Shown piece after piece: positions 34,300-46,160 of a stretch of 64,000 bases of DNA. The DNA lies in the NCBI GenBank assembly GCA_018340375.1, contig JAFFJZ010000007.1, positions 8,432,001-8,496,000 of the forward strand. The letters run 5' to 3'. This DNA is from Gonatopus flavifemur. Its lineage: Eukaryota; Arthropoda; Insecta; Hymenoptera; Dryinidae. The position numbers and the translations under genes were made by a program. Position 1 is the stretch's first letter. Each line of letters opens with the position of its first letter. Under the pieces are notes generated by a model, which worked only from the letters and a program-made list of their open reading frames with translations, was not told the DNA's origin and did not search any database.

Positions 34300-35076
34300 A
34301 TGATTATCAGTAAATGTGTGACGAGTCACTGAGTATTAAAACTTGTCCCGTGACAGTTTGTAGACAAAAAACAACTCCTGTCGGTAAATCATACGAGTGA
34401 ATGCATGGCGAGTACACAATGGCGTCATCGGTCGAGCGAGCGCGCTCCGATCGATGCGTAATACCGAGCGGTGCCAGCACACTTTCTCGTTGCCTGAAGA
34501 ATCAGTAGTGCTCCCACAGCTTGTAGTTCTAAATCGAATAGCTAGGCGAAAACTTGTGCTGTGTCGTTGCGCGCGGTGAGAAGCATTCTTCTCCGGGTAT
34601 AGATAGGGGTGCTTGGGCGCTAACGGATCACTCTCGTTCGTACCCAACATAAGTGCTTGCACTTTGCCCGGGCATACGTACAGTGTTTCAAACGGTAATG
34701 AACGGTACAGAGTCCGGAACTATCATTACGGGTAGTTCACGATATAAACAGTTGTTGTCACGGCTTTACGTAGCCACACGCTAACGGCATTGCGGTGCAC
34801 GGGCGAACCTGAAATGTATATACGAGATTCAAGAGCAGAGTGAGGGACTCTCTCTCGTCAGGTAACATAGGGGGAAGGGTTAGACGAGGATAGGCGAACC
34901 TGAATCGTACCAATTATATTAGGAAGTACTCATCACGCACCCATAACACGATCGCGTTATCGAATCATCGTGATTCATTAAAATTATCAGATTACTTTCT
35001 ATTTACAACCGATTTACTAGCTTGAAATATATTTTCATGAGTAACGAGCTACGTATCCTTTGCTGGTTTTACATAT
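34300..35076. other. CpG-rich patch, possible promoter or first exon
   Basis: Between about 34390 and 34650 CpG is dense (GGTCGAGCGAGCGCGCTCCG) in an otherwise CpG-poor, AT-rich window. Near 34855 the word CTCGTCAGGTAACATAG fits a 5' splice donor. No ORF with a domain is visible. It could be the 5' end of a host gene whose other exons lie outside, or old unrecognised repeat sequence. Confidence 0.3.
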
Positions 35077-35292
35077 CCCGAGTAGCAGAAGAGGCTAGAA
35101 ATGCTAAGAGCGTGTTCGGAAAATCCTACGAACATGCGTAGAACCTCCAAATGAGACTGTTTCAAATAATTGTGCGCTATGCACCTCCATAGAATATCTT
35201 TACGAATTGATCCAAAATAGTCTCATTCGCACATCCCTTTCACATTCACAGAGTCACCATAGCATATTTGAGAAGTTCTTGTGCTACTTGAG
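35077..35292 (+). mobile_element. Group A MITE (CCCGAGTAGCA ends), copy 1, 216 bp
   Basis: The ends are CCCGAGTAGCAGAAGAGG and, on the other strand, CTCAAGTAGCACAAGAAC. AT lies on both sides. The same 216 bp occur in opposite orientation at 35705-35920 with about 15-20 differences. AT is self-complementary, but the sister copy is flanked by TA at the same boundary, which fixes the ends. Confidence 0.85.
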
Positions 35293-35704
35293 ATAAAGAT
35301 ATTCAATAACATACGAAAGTGTATTTGATTTGATTGAATCATTTCAATATATCTGTCTCTTTCTGACGAAGAGTGTATTCAGAGTCTGTCTCTTCATTTA
35401 GAAGAGTTCCTTTTATGTAAATAACATGTCATAAACCGGCTTAAGACATCCCCGGTAAAATTTATAATTTTCTCTCAACTCTTGTCTTGGCTAGAAAGAG
35501 AAAGCGATACCCCAAATTCACGGTCCTCATTACTAGGGGAAAATAAAGACTTCTGACCACGACTCGCTGGTTTGTAGCGATGATAAAAGCCTTAGTAGGG
35601 CTCAGTGACACATGAACTTTTGTAAAATAACCCTCACGCGCGTATAATCTCAAGTTATCGCTTCGTAAATAGCTCTTTTATCAGTTCCTTTTCTGCTCAT
35701 ATTA

Positions 35705-35920
35705 CCCAAGTAGCACAAGAACTTCTCAAATATGCTATGGTGACTCTATGCATGTGAAAGGGATGTGCGAATGAGACTATTTTGGATAAATTCGTTAAGA
35801 TATTCTATGGAGGTGCATAGAACATAATTATTCGAAACAGTCTCAATTGGAGGTTCTACGCATGTTCGTAGGATTTTCCAAACACGCTCTCAGCATTTCT
35901 AACCTCTTCTGCTACTTGGG
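35705..35920 (-). mobile_element. Group A MITE (CCCAAGTAGCA ends), copy 2, 216 bp
   Basis: This is the inverted sister of the element at 35077-35292, exactly the same length. The ends are CCCAAGTAGCACAAGAACTT and, on the other strand, CCCAAGTAGCAGAAGAGG. TA lies at 35703-35704 and 35921-35922. The two copies with the 412 bp between them can form a large hairpin. Confidence 0.88.
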
Positions 35921-37559
35921 TATCCATCCGCAGAATATCACTGCTTTTTTAATAAATCTTTGTATTCAACTTATTTAACGTGTTCTTTTGATAATCTGTA
36001 ACCCGCGTTCCCCCACTTCTGAACTTTGGATCCGGCGAGTTAAGTATTAATTAGGTTCGATTGAAATCGTTGGCGTGTTTTTACATTTGAAACGTTAAAA
36101 ATGTAAGAAACTCATCAAACCAAAGGACAAAACATTTTTTGGAAGTTCCCAACTGGTTTTTCGTACTTCCCAGGACCTTATTGACAAACACCGATCAGAA
36201 ACTCATAGATTCTAGGTCCTGGAAGTTAGCAAAACCTCAAGGAGAAACGCCTCCATAAAAGCCCTCGAAACGACAACCGGGAGGATAGGAAAAGTACGAC
36301 CCGGGGATGGACTGGCCACGTGGAGAGTGTGGCAAATTTCACATGAGCCGTTTTATTTCCAAATTTTGGGCCGCTGGGCTTTCATGTTCACGCCATTTTC
36401 CTAACTTGTCAAGGACCGGTCAAAATGGTTCACACATCTCAGGAGACAGTCCACCCTTGGTAGGAACCTCAAAGGACCGCATAACAATCGAGAAGAGGGA
36501 CGTGGATCCACTCATCACAGTAACGTAGGAAATTATCGTAACTCAACTTGGATTAGAATAAGGGATCCTGTTTGCTGGCAGTGAGCAGATACTTGATTTG
36601 CTTCACGAGCAGCCAACATTCGGGAGTGAACCGCTCCAGAACATGCTTCGGTACAGCAGAGAGCATCACCCTTATACAGATTGCAATTGACTTCTTCAGT
36701 GCTTTCTACGTATGGACGAAATAGGGGAGTAGAAGGACGCTTCACGTTGCTAGCTTCAGGAGATGTACAGTGTCTAGAAAGGTTGTGGAAGCGGTCAGGA
36801 AGATCGAAAAATGAGAAAAGTGGATCCCTCACCTTGGATGCATGGAAGAGCCGCACGAGGAATTCTCTAAAGCCCACGCGCCTAGAATGATTTCTATCAA
36901 GGGTGACATCCAAATGATAGCTCACATAATTGAGTCTCAATCACCCAAATGCCGATGAATTATCTTTAATTGCAACATTTCTTCTCAATCTATATGGAAA
37001 TTTATAAATTCATACTATGAAACGGACCATACACCCCTCTTTGAGTTGATAATATTTTCCCTCTGATGAGAGAACCATTCGAATGAGAATTTCATTTGAG
37101 CGTATGAGTGACAATCTCACCCGATTCGGTTGAGAGCATTGAATTTAATACCTGTTTTCCGTTATAAAGGAAAGGAAATTATTACCCCAAGTTTAATGAT
37201 TTCATGTTGTATATTCGTGTACATAGTTCGCGATATAGAATCAACTGTCTGACTGACATGGTGAAATTACAAACTGACGTAACATTACCTTTGACTAAAC
37301 GTCGCAATAAAACAACATTCGCTTTATGACATACATCAAAAACCACTCTCAGTAACAATCAATATCTCATCAAGTCTCAAACAAAATTTTGTCCGTATAT
37401 ATATCATTGATGGAGACCAAACGATTTTTCCCTCTCGATTACAGTACACGGAATATATAAAATATTTCACTCTCATTTCTTTCCAAGGATCATTCACGAT
37501 CAAAAAATTCCAAATTTGCTTGCAATAAAGGAAACTCGCTGCAAAAGGCTGTGCTCGCA

Positions 37560-37587
37560 TATAAAAACCGCTACGCTTCAGTCATTC
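37560..37587 (+). promoter_or_regulatory. Possible TATA plus initiator core promoter
   Basis: TATAAAAA at 37560 is followed by TTCAGTCATTC. TCAGTC and TCATTC both match the insect initiator TCAKTY, but the TATA-to-start spacing (20 or 24 bases) is shorter than the usual 30 or so. No downstream coding frame confirms it. Confidence 0.22.
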
Positions 37588-40500
37588 ACAATCATATATC
37601 AGACACGGAAAGATCAAGGGTGGAATTCTGTAGACTACTATATTAAAATTCATACTTGAACTGAACATTTATGATTCACATGAAACATATATTGAGATCG
37701 AAAATATTATGTTTGCATAAAAAATTCCAGCATAGAACGACATGTGAGAAGATTTATTTGGCCTCGTCACGTGGATTCGTATGTGAGTATGAAATTTGAG
37801 AAAAGTACGAATAGCGTGCGTTAGTTCTGGCACACCGGTGTAAGCACGTCATCCACAGTACGTAGTAATGTATGATTTTACAAACATCAAAGGAAAAGAA
37901 ATTGGTACAGAATATACGTGCGCCTACAGTACGTGCTTTGATTCTTTCATATAGATGCTCTTATCCGCACCAAGCAAACTCTTCACAAAATTCTGACATG
38001 TTCAAATTTCATGAAAAAAGAACAAAAAACTCATGCAAAGCTGTCGATTTTGACTGCTACCTTTGCATTTCCAAGATATTTCAATTCCAAATTGATCAAT
38101 TTCTTCTTCTTTTTCGAATGCCCTCTCGTGCCACAAATTTCTCGCTGACCGCGAGAGTTCCCATTCGATCTATTTCATACAAAATTCCATGTTCCACATT
38201 CATCCGAAGGATTGAATCGCCCAAAAAGTGGTGGAAGAAGATCGCGAGTAAAGTTTGGAAATTCAATTAACGCGGGCAGTCGAGAAACGAAATTCTATTG
38301 ACTCGATGGAGTAACAAAAGTTTGTAAACGACGTAAAAAGCAATTCCTTTCTCTTCAAATTCGTTATGTTCTTCATATCGTTCTTCATTTGACTCTCGTG
38401 AGACAAGAAATTTCTATCAAAAACAATGTCATTTCAAATTCCATGTTCAATAATTCCGATAAAAAATCCGAACGACGGCGTTCATTCAATTCATTCATGC
38501 ATTTTCTATCGAATATTGAATTTTCCATTATTTTCTGCAGAATTAACAATGAATGAAATTCCGGTACATATCGTATATCCTTTATGGAAGAATGTATAAT
38601 TGTACCAATCCAGCAAGCATTTACAACAATTCCACGGGAATTATAATGAATTATTTTTCTCCACCGCGTTACGTCGTTGACCGCATATTATTTTTGGATT
38701 CGATTATCAATCCTGATAGTAGTATTGTTTGGTTTTCGATTAATAACGTGTATGCGGAAACTGATTCTATTTGCGTACTGATTTTATGTTCTACGATTCG
38801 AATGTGGATGATCGGTTACTCGCTCGGCGCTGAGATAATAACACGAGTTGATTAATTGGCTTTCCAAGCATTGAAAAGACAGAACAGTTTAATGTTTCGA
38901 ACATACATTTGCGTATCCTATCAAAGTTTTGTTCCATGTGAGGATAATGAGCGTGAATAATGTAAAATAACATCGTGTGTAATCGTTGTAAACTGGAGCC
39001 GAAAATAATTGGATTGATGATTTCAAGGTGATAAAGCGTAACCCCAAATAAGTTTCCACCATTTTTCTGGAATTTTTCATTGTTTCAAAATGAATTTTGA
39101 TTTCCCAGAGAAGAATATAATGAAGAATCATGGGACAGATCATCACCTCGCCACGATGCGTCTAAACAAATGGATTCCTGCACGTTTACTTTCGGCGGAC
39201 ACTGTGCGCGCTTACGTGAACGGAATAATGTGTTAACGAGATTCTTGTACACGTGTTTCCACGTGCCACAGTTAGATAAGAGTTCCCACTGAGCTGAGGG
39301 GTCTGCGTCGCAACAGTTATACTCGAAGGGATCGATATTCCTTTGAATATCCTCACGAAATAGTTTCTGAAATACATGTTAACTGACTTTTAGCCCAATT
39401 GTGGTTTTGGTTGTGCTCAGGAGAGTTCCGTTGTAAAATGATCTAAATTTAGTAAGTAGAATTTCGAATGATAAAAAATTCAGCGTGATTACGTGACAAT
39501 AAGTTGCAAATTAAGCTACTTGTCGAAACTTAAAGATACTCAAGTATCCAGCAAGGGGATATTAATTCCTTCTCTTTCGACGATAATTCTCTTTCCCTTC
39601 TTAGTGATTAATACTTGATATGTCCGGCTGGGCCAGACCATGGAGATGACATGGGTCACGGAACCTTGCTGGGATCGATATTCTCCTACAGCCTCGGACA
39701 AGAGTACCTAAAGGAGCGGAGAAAATAAGCCAAACGTGAGTTGCAATTGAAATGGGCTGATAAATATTTAGGAGAACACAGTAGGTACTGATTTCGAATC
39801 TGAATCAAATTACCACGAGGCATGAAAATATTATTAAAATAAAGTGTTCCATGTCATCCGATGTACAATCCTCACAATTTCAAGGGAATGCTTTTAATAG
39901 CATCAGAATGTGATCCCGAAATCGTATATATCATGTATGCATCATATATTTGTGGAATCAATTGTGGTGTTTCTGTTGTGCGCGTTACAGACATATCCCA
40001 TTATGCAATGATAATATTTGTATTGGGAATCGAATGACGAAGACCTGTCATTGAATTTCTCTCCAATAAAATTGCTTTTCTTTTCGGTTTTTGCCTTGAA
40101 CGATGTCTATTGTTTGAATCGAGAAACTTGGAAACGAAGTCGATTCGGTATTAATTTACATATCAACATCGAAAATAAATCATTGAAAACTTTCTAAAGA
40201 AGATGGAGATTATCAAGAGCAACGATTGCTTTCAACCTCCGACTTCGCTCCGCAATTCTCTCTGATAATTTTTAATCGAAGTCTTTGCGCCTTTATTCAA
40301 AGATATAAGAATGAGTTGTAATTTCAAACCAAGAAAGCGGTCATTCGTACTGATAATTCTCATCTTTATTAATCTACGATCGACCTTTTGTAACCAATTC
40401 AACTCGATTAAGTTTCACCTACAACTCCTTCGAAATAAATATCGAATAGTTGAAAATAATCTTTAAAATTTGGATTTTATCATACGAAACTTGTTCAGGG

Positions 40501-42864
40501 AGGGAAATTTCAGATTACGAGCGAATGAAAGTAGATATAAACGTGTTTTTATTATCAACCAATGGGAGTCATGAGGATTTGAATTAACATTGACACATTG
40601 CTAAGATGTAGCCCCAACTTGAGATCGATAGCATATTAATATCGGTCTTATTAACTGAGTAATTATGCAATATTAGTAGAACATTGGCTCATAATCGGCA
40701 CACTGAACTCTTGATAGTGGAATATCGAGCGCTTGGCATTCGTGTAGCAGCCCTGTAGGTACATCATAGTTCAACTGATTGGCAATTTGCCAAATACAAC
40801 ACTTCCTCGCAAAAGATATAACACTTCAAAGTCATCTCCAACTCCAGAAATGCCTACAATTAATTTCAAATGAGAAATTTCCGTGTAAGGAGACAAAAAG
40901 GATGTTATTAAAATGTCTCATTTTATTCTATTACCATCAAAGATGTAGGGAAAAACAGAATATTGAAAGAATCTGCATTGGCAGATGGATTTCAGAATTT
41001 GTAATGTGGCAAAAACAGGGATGCAAATTCAAAAAAAAAAATTAAATCTGTTATTTAAAACTCATGTAAAGTGGTCTTCGAATGATTTTAGAAACAAATT
41101 TTGAGGGATCAAACTGAGATTTCCAAGGGAATATATTTTGCAGTAGAGGTTCCCACACGTGAAATGTGTTATTTACCGTATACAGAAGGATATTTAATCA
41201 CAAAGTTGAGCATCAACACACGATTTTTATTAATTAGTCTGTAAATAACAACATGTAACGCGTTGGTGTACTTCAACGAACGGAAGACAAACAAAAATCA
41301 CACGACTAAGCAACGCCAAATCCTCTCAAAAGAGCATGATTAGTAACAAATATCAATACGGCAATTTGCGAATATCCGATGCAGTGAATATGGACAATTA
41401 TCAAGATCAACCGAGCATTTAGAGTCAGAAGGTTGATTCGAAGCATCAATGCATACATACACTGAGAGGGGAATCGATTTAGACGGAAAGTGGATATATT
41501 GTAGATATACTCGAATAAAAATTTGAACTACAACGAACAATTTTCCCTGAATCGAAGGAGAGGGAAATTTCAATCAAAATTTTCTATAGTGATGCTCAGA
41601 AACTATTAAATATCAATACTGAATGAAAAGTTTTATCTCATGAATATGAATTGAAATTTCACACTTTTCAGTTCAATCGTATCCATCGATGCTCCCAAAT
41701 ATATATTCTGATTGATTCAATGAAAGGTGGTACCAATCAATCGTTCCTTCCAATCAGGATAAAAAGTATTAATATTATTCTTCAAAAAATTCACTATACT
41801 TTTATCTTCCCTCAAAATTCATCTCACGTTTGATTGAAAAATTCTCTCACCATTCCAAAAATTCACAATAAAGCTCCTTCCGCCCTGGAGACTGTGATGA
41901 ACAGAATTTCAATGATGAATGTTCACGCCAAGAAATGTCAGAATATTCCTCTTACCGGAAGAATGTTCGAAATAGAAGATTTTCCTTGAAACATTGCATG
42001 ATCATCCGTTTGAAGAATTTACCACACTACGAGAATACATCAATTATACAAAAACAAGATAATCGACGGAAAAAGAACTATTTCAAACCGTTTCCACTCT
42101 TGAGACTTCGTAAATCTTTTCCCCGGTACCGGAGAGAAATATTGCAGTGGAATTACAGTAAAGTAGGATGTTTTGTGAATTCGTAGATGCTCGATTATGT
42201 AAAAATCGTAACATTTGCGGATGGTACAGAGGAATACAAACCACTTCAAACGAATGAAAGTCGCTCAAAAAGAAAGAAACAGCGAGAGAAGAGTTGCGAG
42301 TAGAGCAATGGATTGAAAGCTTCATCTCGTGTACTTTTCCATACAGGCGCCGTCATGATTCGTCGAATCCTGCACTTTATTTCAATAATTACATTTTACA
42401 TTCATTACGAGTTTATGAATCCAAGTAAACTATAACTATGTTCAAATATGGTTTTGTGTCACGACAAAACCACGACCTCAAATTTTTTATTTTTCCTTCA
42501 ATTCGAGCTCCGTCTTTCCCTCACGATTCAAAGGGAGAGAAAAGGGAAAGGAAAAAATATAAGAAACAAGTCTTCGAATCTAGAGATAAAATATATATCC
42601 CCTTTTTTTCTCCTCGTATTCTAAACGCATTATCAAATGAAAAATTCTCGTGTTTTTAGAACGCTCGAGGCATTCGCAATGAATACTGTAGAAATATATT
42701 ATTCCATGTTCATGAGAAACCCTTCTGACATGTGTCGAATTTTTTTACGTGACGCTTACACCAGATCGATATGAAATATAAACTGATTATATTCGTAGAT
42801 CGTTCATCGAAGAAAGTTAACTCGATAATTTCACTATAATCGCTTTTACCGTGAAGTAAATTTC

Positions 42865-42867
<3 letters not shown>

Positions 42868-42915
<48 letters not shown>
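42868..42915. repeat. (GA)n microsatellite, 48 bp
   Basis: Uninterrupted GA dinucleotides, the longest perfect simple repeat in the window. (GA)n tracts bind GAGA factor in insects, so a chromatin role is possible but is not shown by the sequence. Confidence 0.95.
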
Positions 42916-42917
<2 letters not shown>

Positions 42918-43598
42918 AGATACTGTAGAATCGAAAGGGGCCCTCGAAGAGATGAAACGTCGGCAACTGTGTTGTCCTTGCAACGATTGTGGTAGCAACG
43001 ATTTCCTCCTCCCTATCCTCGAAACGCGAAGAGGGAAGATTCCTCAAGATTTCCAATCGTTCGTTTCTAACTGCCGGAAACCAGACGGGCCAGAAGTGCT
43101 AACGACGTTTCTCTTACCCCGCATATTCTATCCGATTTACAAAGGGTGGAATTCGCTCTTTCTTCCTGTCTCGTCAACTCCCTTCGAATCGGACTGGTAC
43201 GATCCCTCGATCGTTGAGGCGTGTTTTGTAGAGGTAGTTTCATCGTTTATTGCCCATTGATTATAGTTCGTAAGGGTCTGTTTCTCGAGACTTTGCTGTG
43301 AGTGATAATCACTAAATGGAATTCTACTGTAATTTTAACGCTTCGCCCTCTCGTTCTTCGTAATTATTTACTCAATGAAACCTCACTTTTTACGATGGAA
43401 TCTCAGAAAATTCTATGCTATGTTCCAAGTATTCGTCACATATCTCTCTTGGAAAGTTCCCTAGGACTCTCCTATAACACACAATGTACAAGTTCTTGAG
43501 ATTGATGATTCAACCGGAAGGATCGTTGACGAGATTCCAAATTCTTGTTGTGAAAGAGAGACTGATGATGTAGTCTCTGCATTTCGCTACAACACGTT

Positions 43599-46158
43599 CC
43601 CGACTAGAAATTTACCCCATGGACCAGATCAGGTAAACCTTGATCCAGATCAGGTCCTGATAAGGCAACCTCATCAGGACCTAACAAGTCATGTCACGCT
43701 GCACTATTATGAGGACCCCATCAGGAAAGACTAATTAGGATTTTGTGAGGAATTCCTTACTAAAACCTCAAAAATAAATCAAAACTAATCTATGAGCCTG
43801 TGTGAAAATTGCAGTTCGGTTGACAGATGTGAGGTTAAATTTATGTGATCAACAAATGGATGAATTATTTTTGTGAAATGTGTGGTGGTTATTTCTTGAA
43901 TAATGTGTATCAAAAAGTCTGTTAGTAAGTGCAAAATGATTAAGTAAATCAGTCATAGCTGTTGTAACGTGTCAAAAACCGTAATTTGTTGATGCAGTGA
44001 AAATGAATTTTCTTCAAATACTTACATCAGCACTTCTAGGCAAAAACTCAGAGATCATATTGATTTTGTAAGAAATATGAGTCATGAAGAACTCATTTGA
44101 TCAAAAATATGTCAAAAGAATGTTCAAAATGAATAACAAAAAACTTGAATCATTCACTTGCAGCTCGTCGGATGGTTTTATTTTTCAAATTGAAGAGCAC
44201 TCTTGGAGTTGAAATTTTCAAATTTGAGAAAAAAGCCTTATCTTCTGAGTTGAATTTGTTGTTAGGGTGATAATAAACTTGTAGGAAGAGTTTGAAAGTT
44301 GAGTGGAATCTATATTGATCAGGAAAGTCCAAATCGTGTGGCAAAGTTAGAAAATCTGTCAACTTAGCTGACAGCGCATGGGTATTCTATCAGCTTTTCT
44401 TTACTAAACCAAATGCTGGCAGGAGAAATTCATCAAAATATAGTGAATTCAAAGTGATGTGAAGTAAGAGAGGACAGATACATGCATTGAATTTTATTAG
44501 TTATTATAAAAATGTTGATAAATATGGTAAGGCTATGTATGACTCAATGTATCGTCTCTCAATATTTTTGTTTCAATGATTTGCATTTTTGAGTGTGCAT
44601 TTTCGTATCTTTTCACCAGTAACTAGTGTTAGGTTGAGAAAAATGTGTATTGAACCTGTTTCATAAATATAATAACATTTATTTGTAGGAACATGACACA
44701 ACATTATTGGAACAAAAATATGGGAAGACGACACTTTGGATCTTCTATAGTCTTTTCTTATTTTTGGAACGTTTATAAGAACGAATAAAATCTAATGAAT
44801 ATTTCGGTCCTCTCTTACTTCACATCACTTTGAATCCACTATATTTTGATGAATTTCTCCTGCCAGCATTTGGTTTAGTGAAGAAAAGCCCATGCGCCGT
44901 GAGCTAAGTTGACAGATTTTCTAACTTTTGCCACACGATTTGGACTTTCCTGATCAATATAGATTCCACTCAACTTTCAAACTCTTCTTACAAGTTTATC
45001 ATCACCCTAACAACAAATTCAACTCAGAAAATGAGGCTTTTTTCTGAAATTAACAAATTTCAACTTCAAGAGTACTCTTTAATTTGAAAAGTAAAACCAT
45101 CCGTCGAGCTGAAAGTGAATAATTCAAGTTTTTTGCATTTCATTTTGAACTTCGCTTGAAATATTTTTGATCGAATGAGTTCTTCATGACCTTTATTATT
45201 ACAAAATGATTGGGATTTCTGAGTTTTTTCCGAGAAATACTGATGTACATTAATATTGACATAGATATTGTCGTTGTTGATATTATCGTATATTTGAATA
45301 GAATTAATTGTCACCACATCAGCAACTTATGATTTTTTACATATTACAGCAGTGATAACTGATTGAATAATTCATTTTGCACTCAATAACAGATTTTTTT
45401 ATGCGTATTAATCAAGAAATAACGAAAGAAGAGTACTTGTTCGAAACTTATATTTGATTATGACGAAACACATATTCATTCAGTTCATATATACTCTTTG
45501 AATAATACTCAGATGATGTGATGTGTAGGAAAGAAAAATGATGCTGAATAGTCAATAAATCAACCTTATGAGAATTGTGATAAGTTAAATGAAATACTTA
45601 TTTCGCTGGTGATGGTTGAACGTTTGCTAAGTTTTTTTCGCTGTATGCATAACGTGGAAAATCTTGTGAAATTTTCATAAGTTCCGCCTAATTAAAACCC
45701 AAATAGTTAGTTTTCAATTCACATTGAGAATAGATTGAACAAATTGTTCAACAGTTTTCAGAAGTAGGTAATGTGTTCGGAATGAAGGGATTGAATTTAA
45801 AAACAGGCACAGTTGAAAATCGTTCAAACATGTTCTTCTTATTGAAGGAAAATTTGTTTAATCAAAGAGTGTACAATCTGAAATCAAGTCTGTACATTCT
45901 TGTATTCAGTTTATCAAACTATGTCCATGATCTTAGGATGACCGAATGAGGTCCTGATGCGGATACAGCGAGGAAAACCTACTTCGACCTTTTCAGGATA
46001 ATTTGAGGAAATCCTGACTAGGACCAAATGAGGTCATCCATACGTGAGTCATCCACACCTAATCCCGATCAGGACCGTAACGGGTATTTCTTATTTCGGA
46101 TGACCTTGTCAGGTCCTCATCATATGTTGGGTTAACCTGATGACAATTTCCAGTCGGG
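43599..46158. mobile_element. Group A element (CCCGACTAG ends), 2.56 kb with insert
   Basis: The left end is CCCGACTAGAAATTTACCCC and the right end, reverse-complemented, is CCCGACTGGAAATTGTCATC. TT lies at 43597-43598 and 46159-46160. Sub-terminal zones (43620-43730 and 45950-46140) repeat ATCAGGTCCTGAT-like and GAGGTCCTGAT words in both orientations. The foldback at 43786-45423 interrupts it. No ORF with a domain was seen. Confidence 0.8.
43786..45423. repeat. Diverged foldback, relative of the 12-kb copy
   Basis: From TAATCTATGAGCCTGTGTGA onward the left arm matches the foldback at 12081 with moderate divergence. The right arm repeats it inverted but stops at GAAATAAC (45423), about 100 bases short of the full arm. 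Between the arms lies about 300 bp (44510-44810) absent from the other copy. Arm-to-arm divergence is clearly higher than in the 12-kb copy, so this one is older. Confidence 0.8.
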
Positions 46159-46160
46159 TT

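Larger units (their letters stand above)
35923..43598. other. Long mostly unique stretch without a supported gene
   Basis: No transposon ends were found across about 7.7 kb, unusual for this window. A less AT-rich patch at about 36110-36950 holds frames of 73 codons (36307-36528, plus) and 135 codons (36533-36940, minus) that I cannot assign. ORFs of 132 codons (37872-38270) and 102 codons (42952-43260) have no recognisable domain. It may be intergenic or intronic host DNA with regulatory elements. Confidence 0.4.

Noticed and set aside
37872..38270. 132-codon ORF downstream of a possible TATA box
   Set aside because: Composition is AT-driven, with no domain, signal peptide or cysteine pattern; overlapping frames are of similar quality.
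42952..43260. 102-codon ORF with early cysteines (CCPCNDCG) after the (GA)n tract
   Set aside because: The cysteine cluster does not follow a known zinc-finger spacing and no second half is present; isolated frame.
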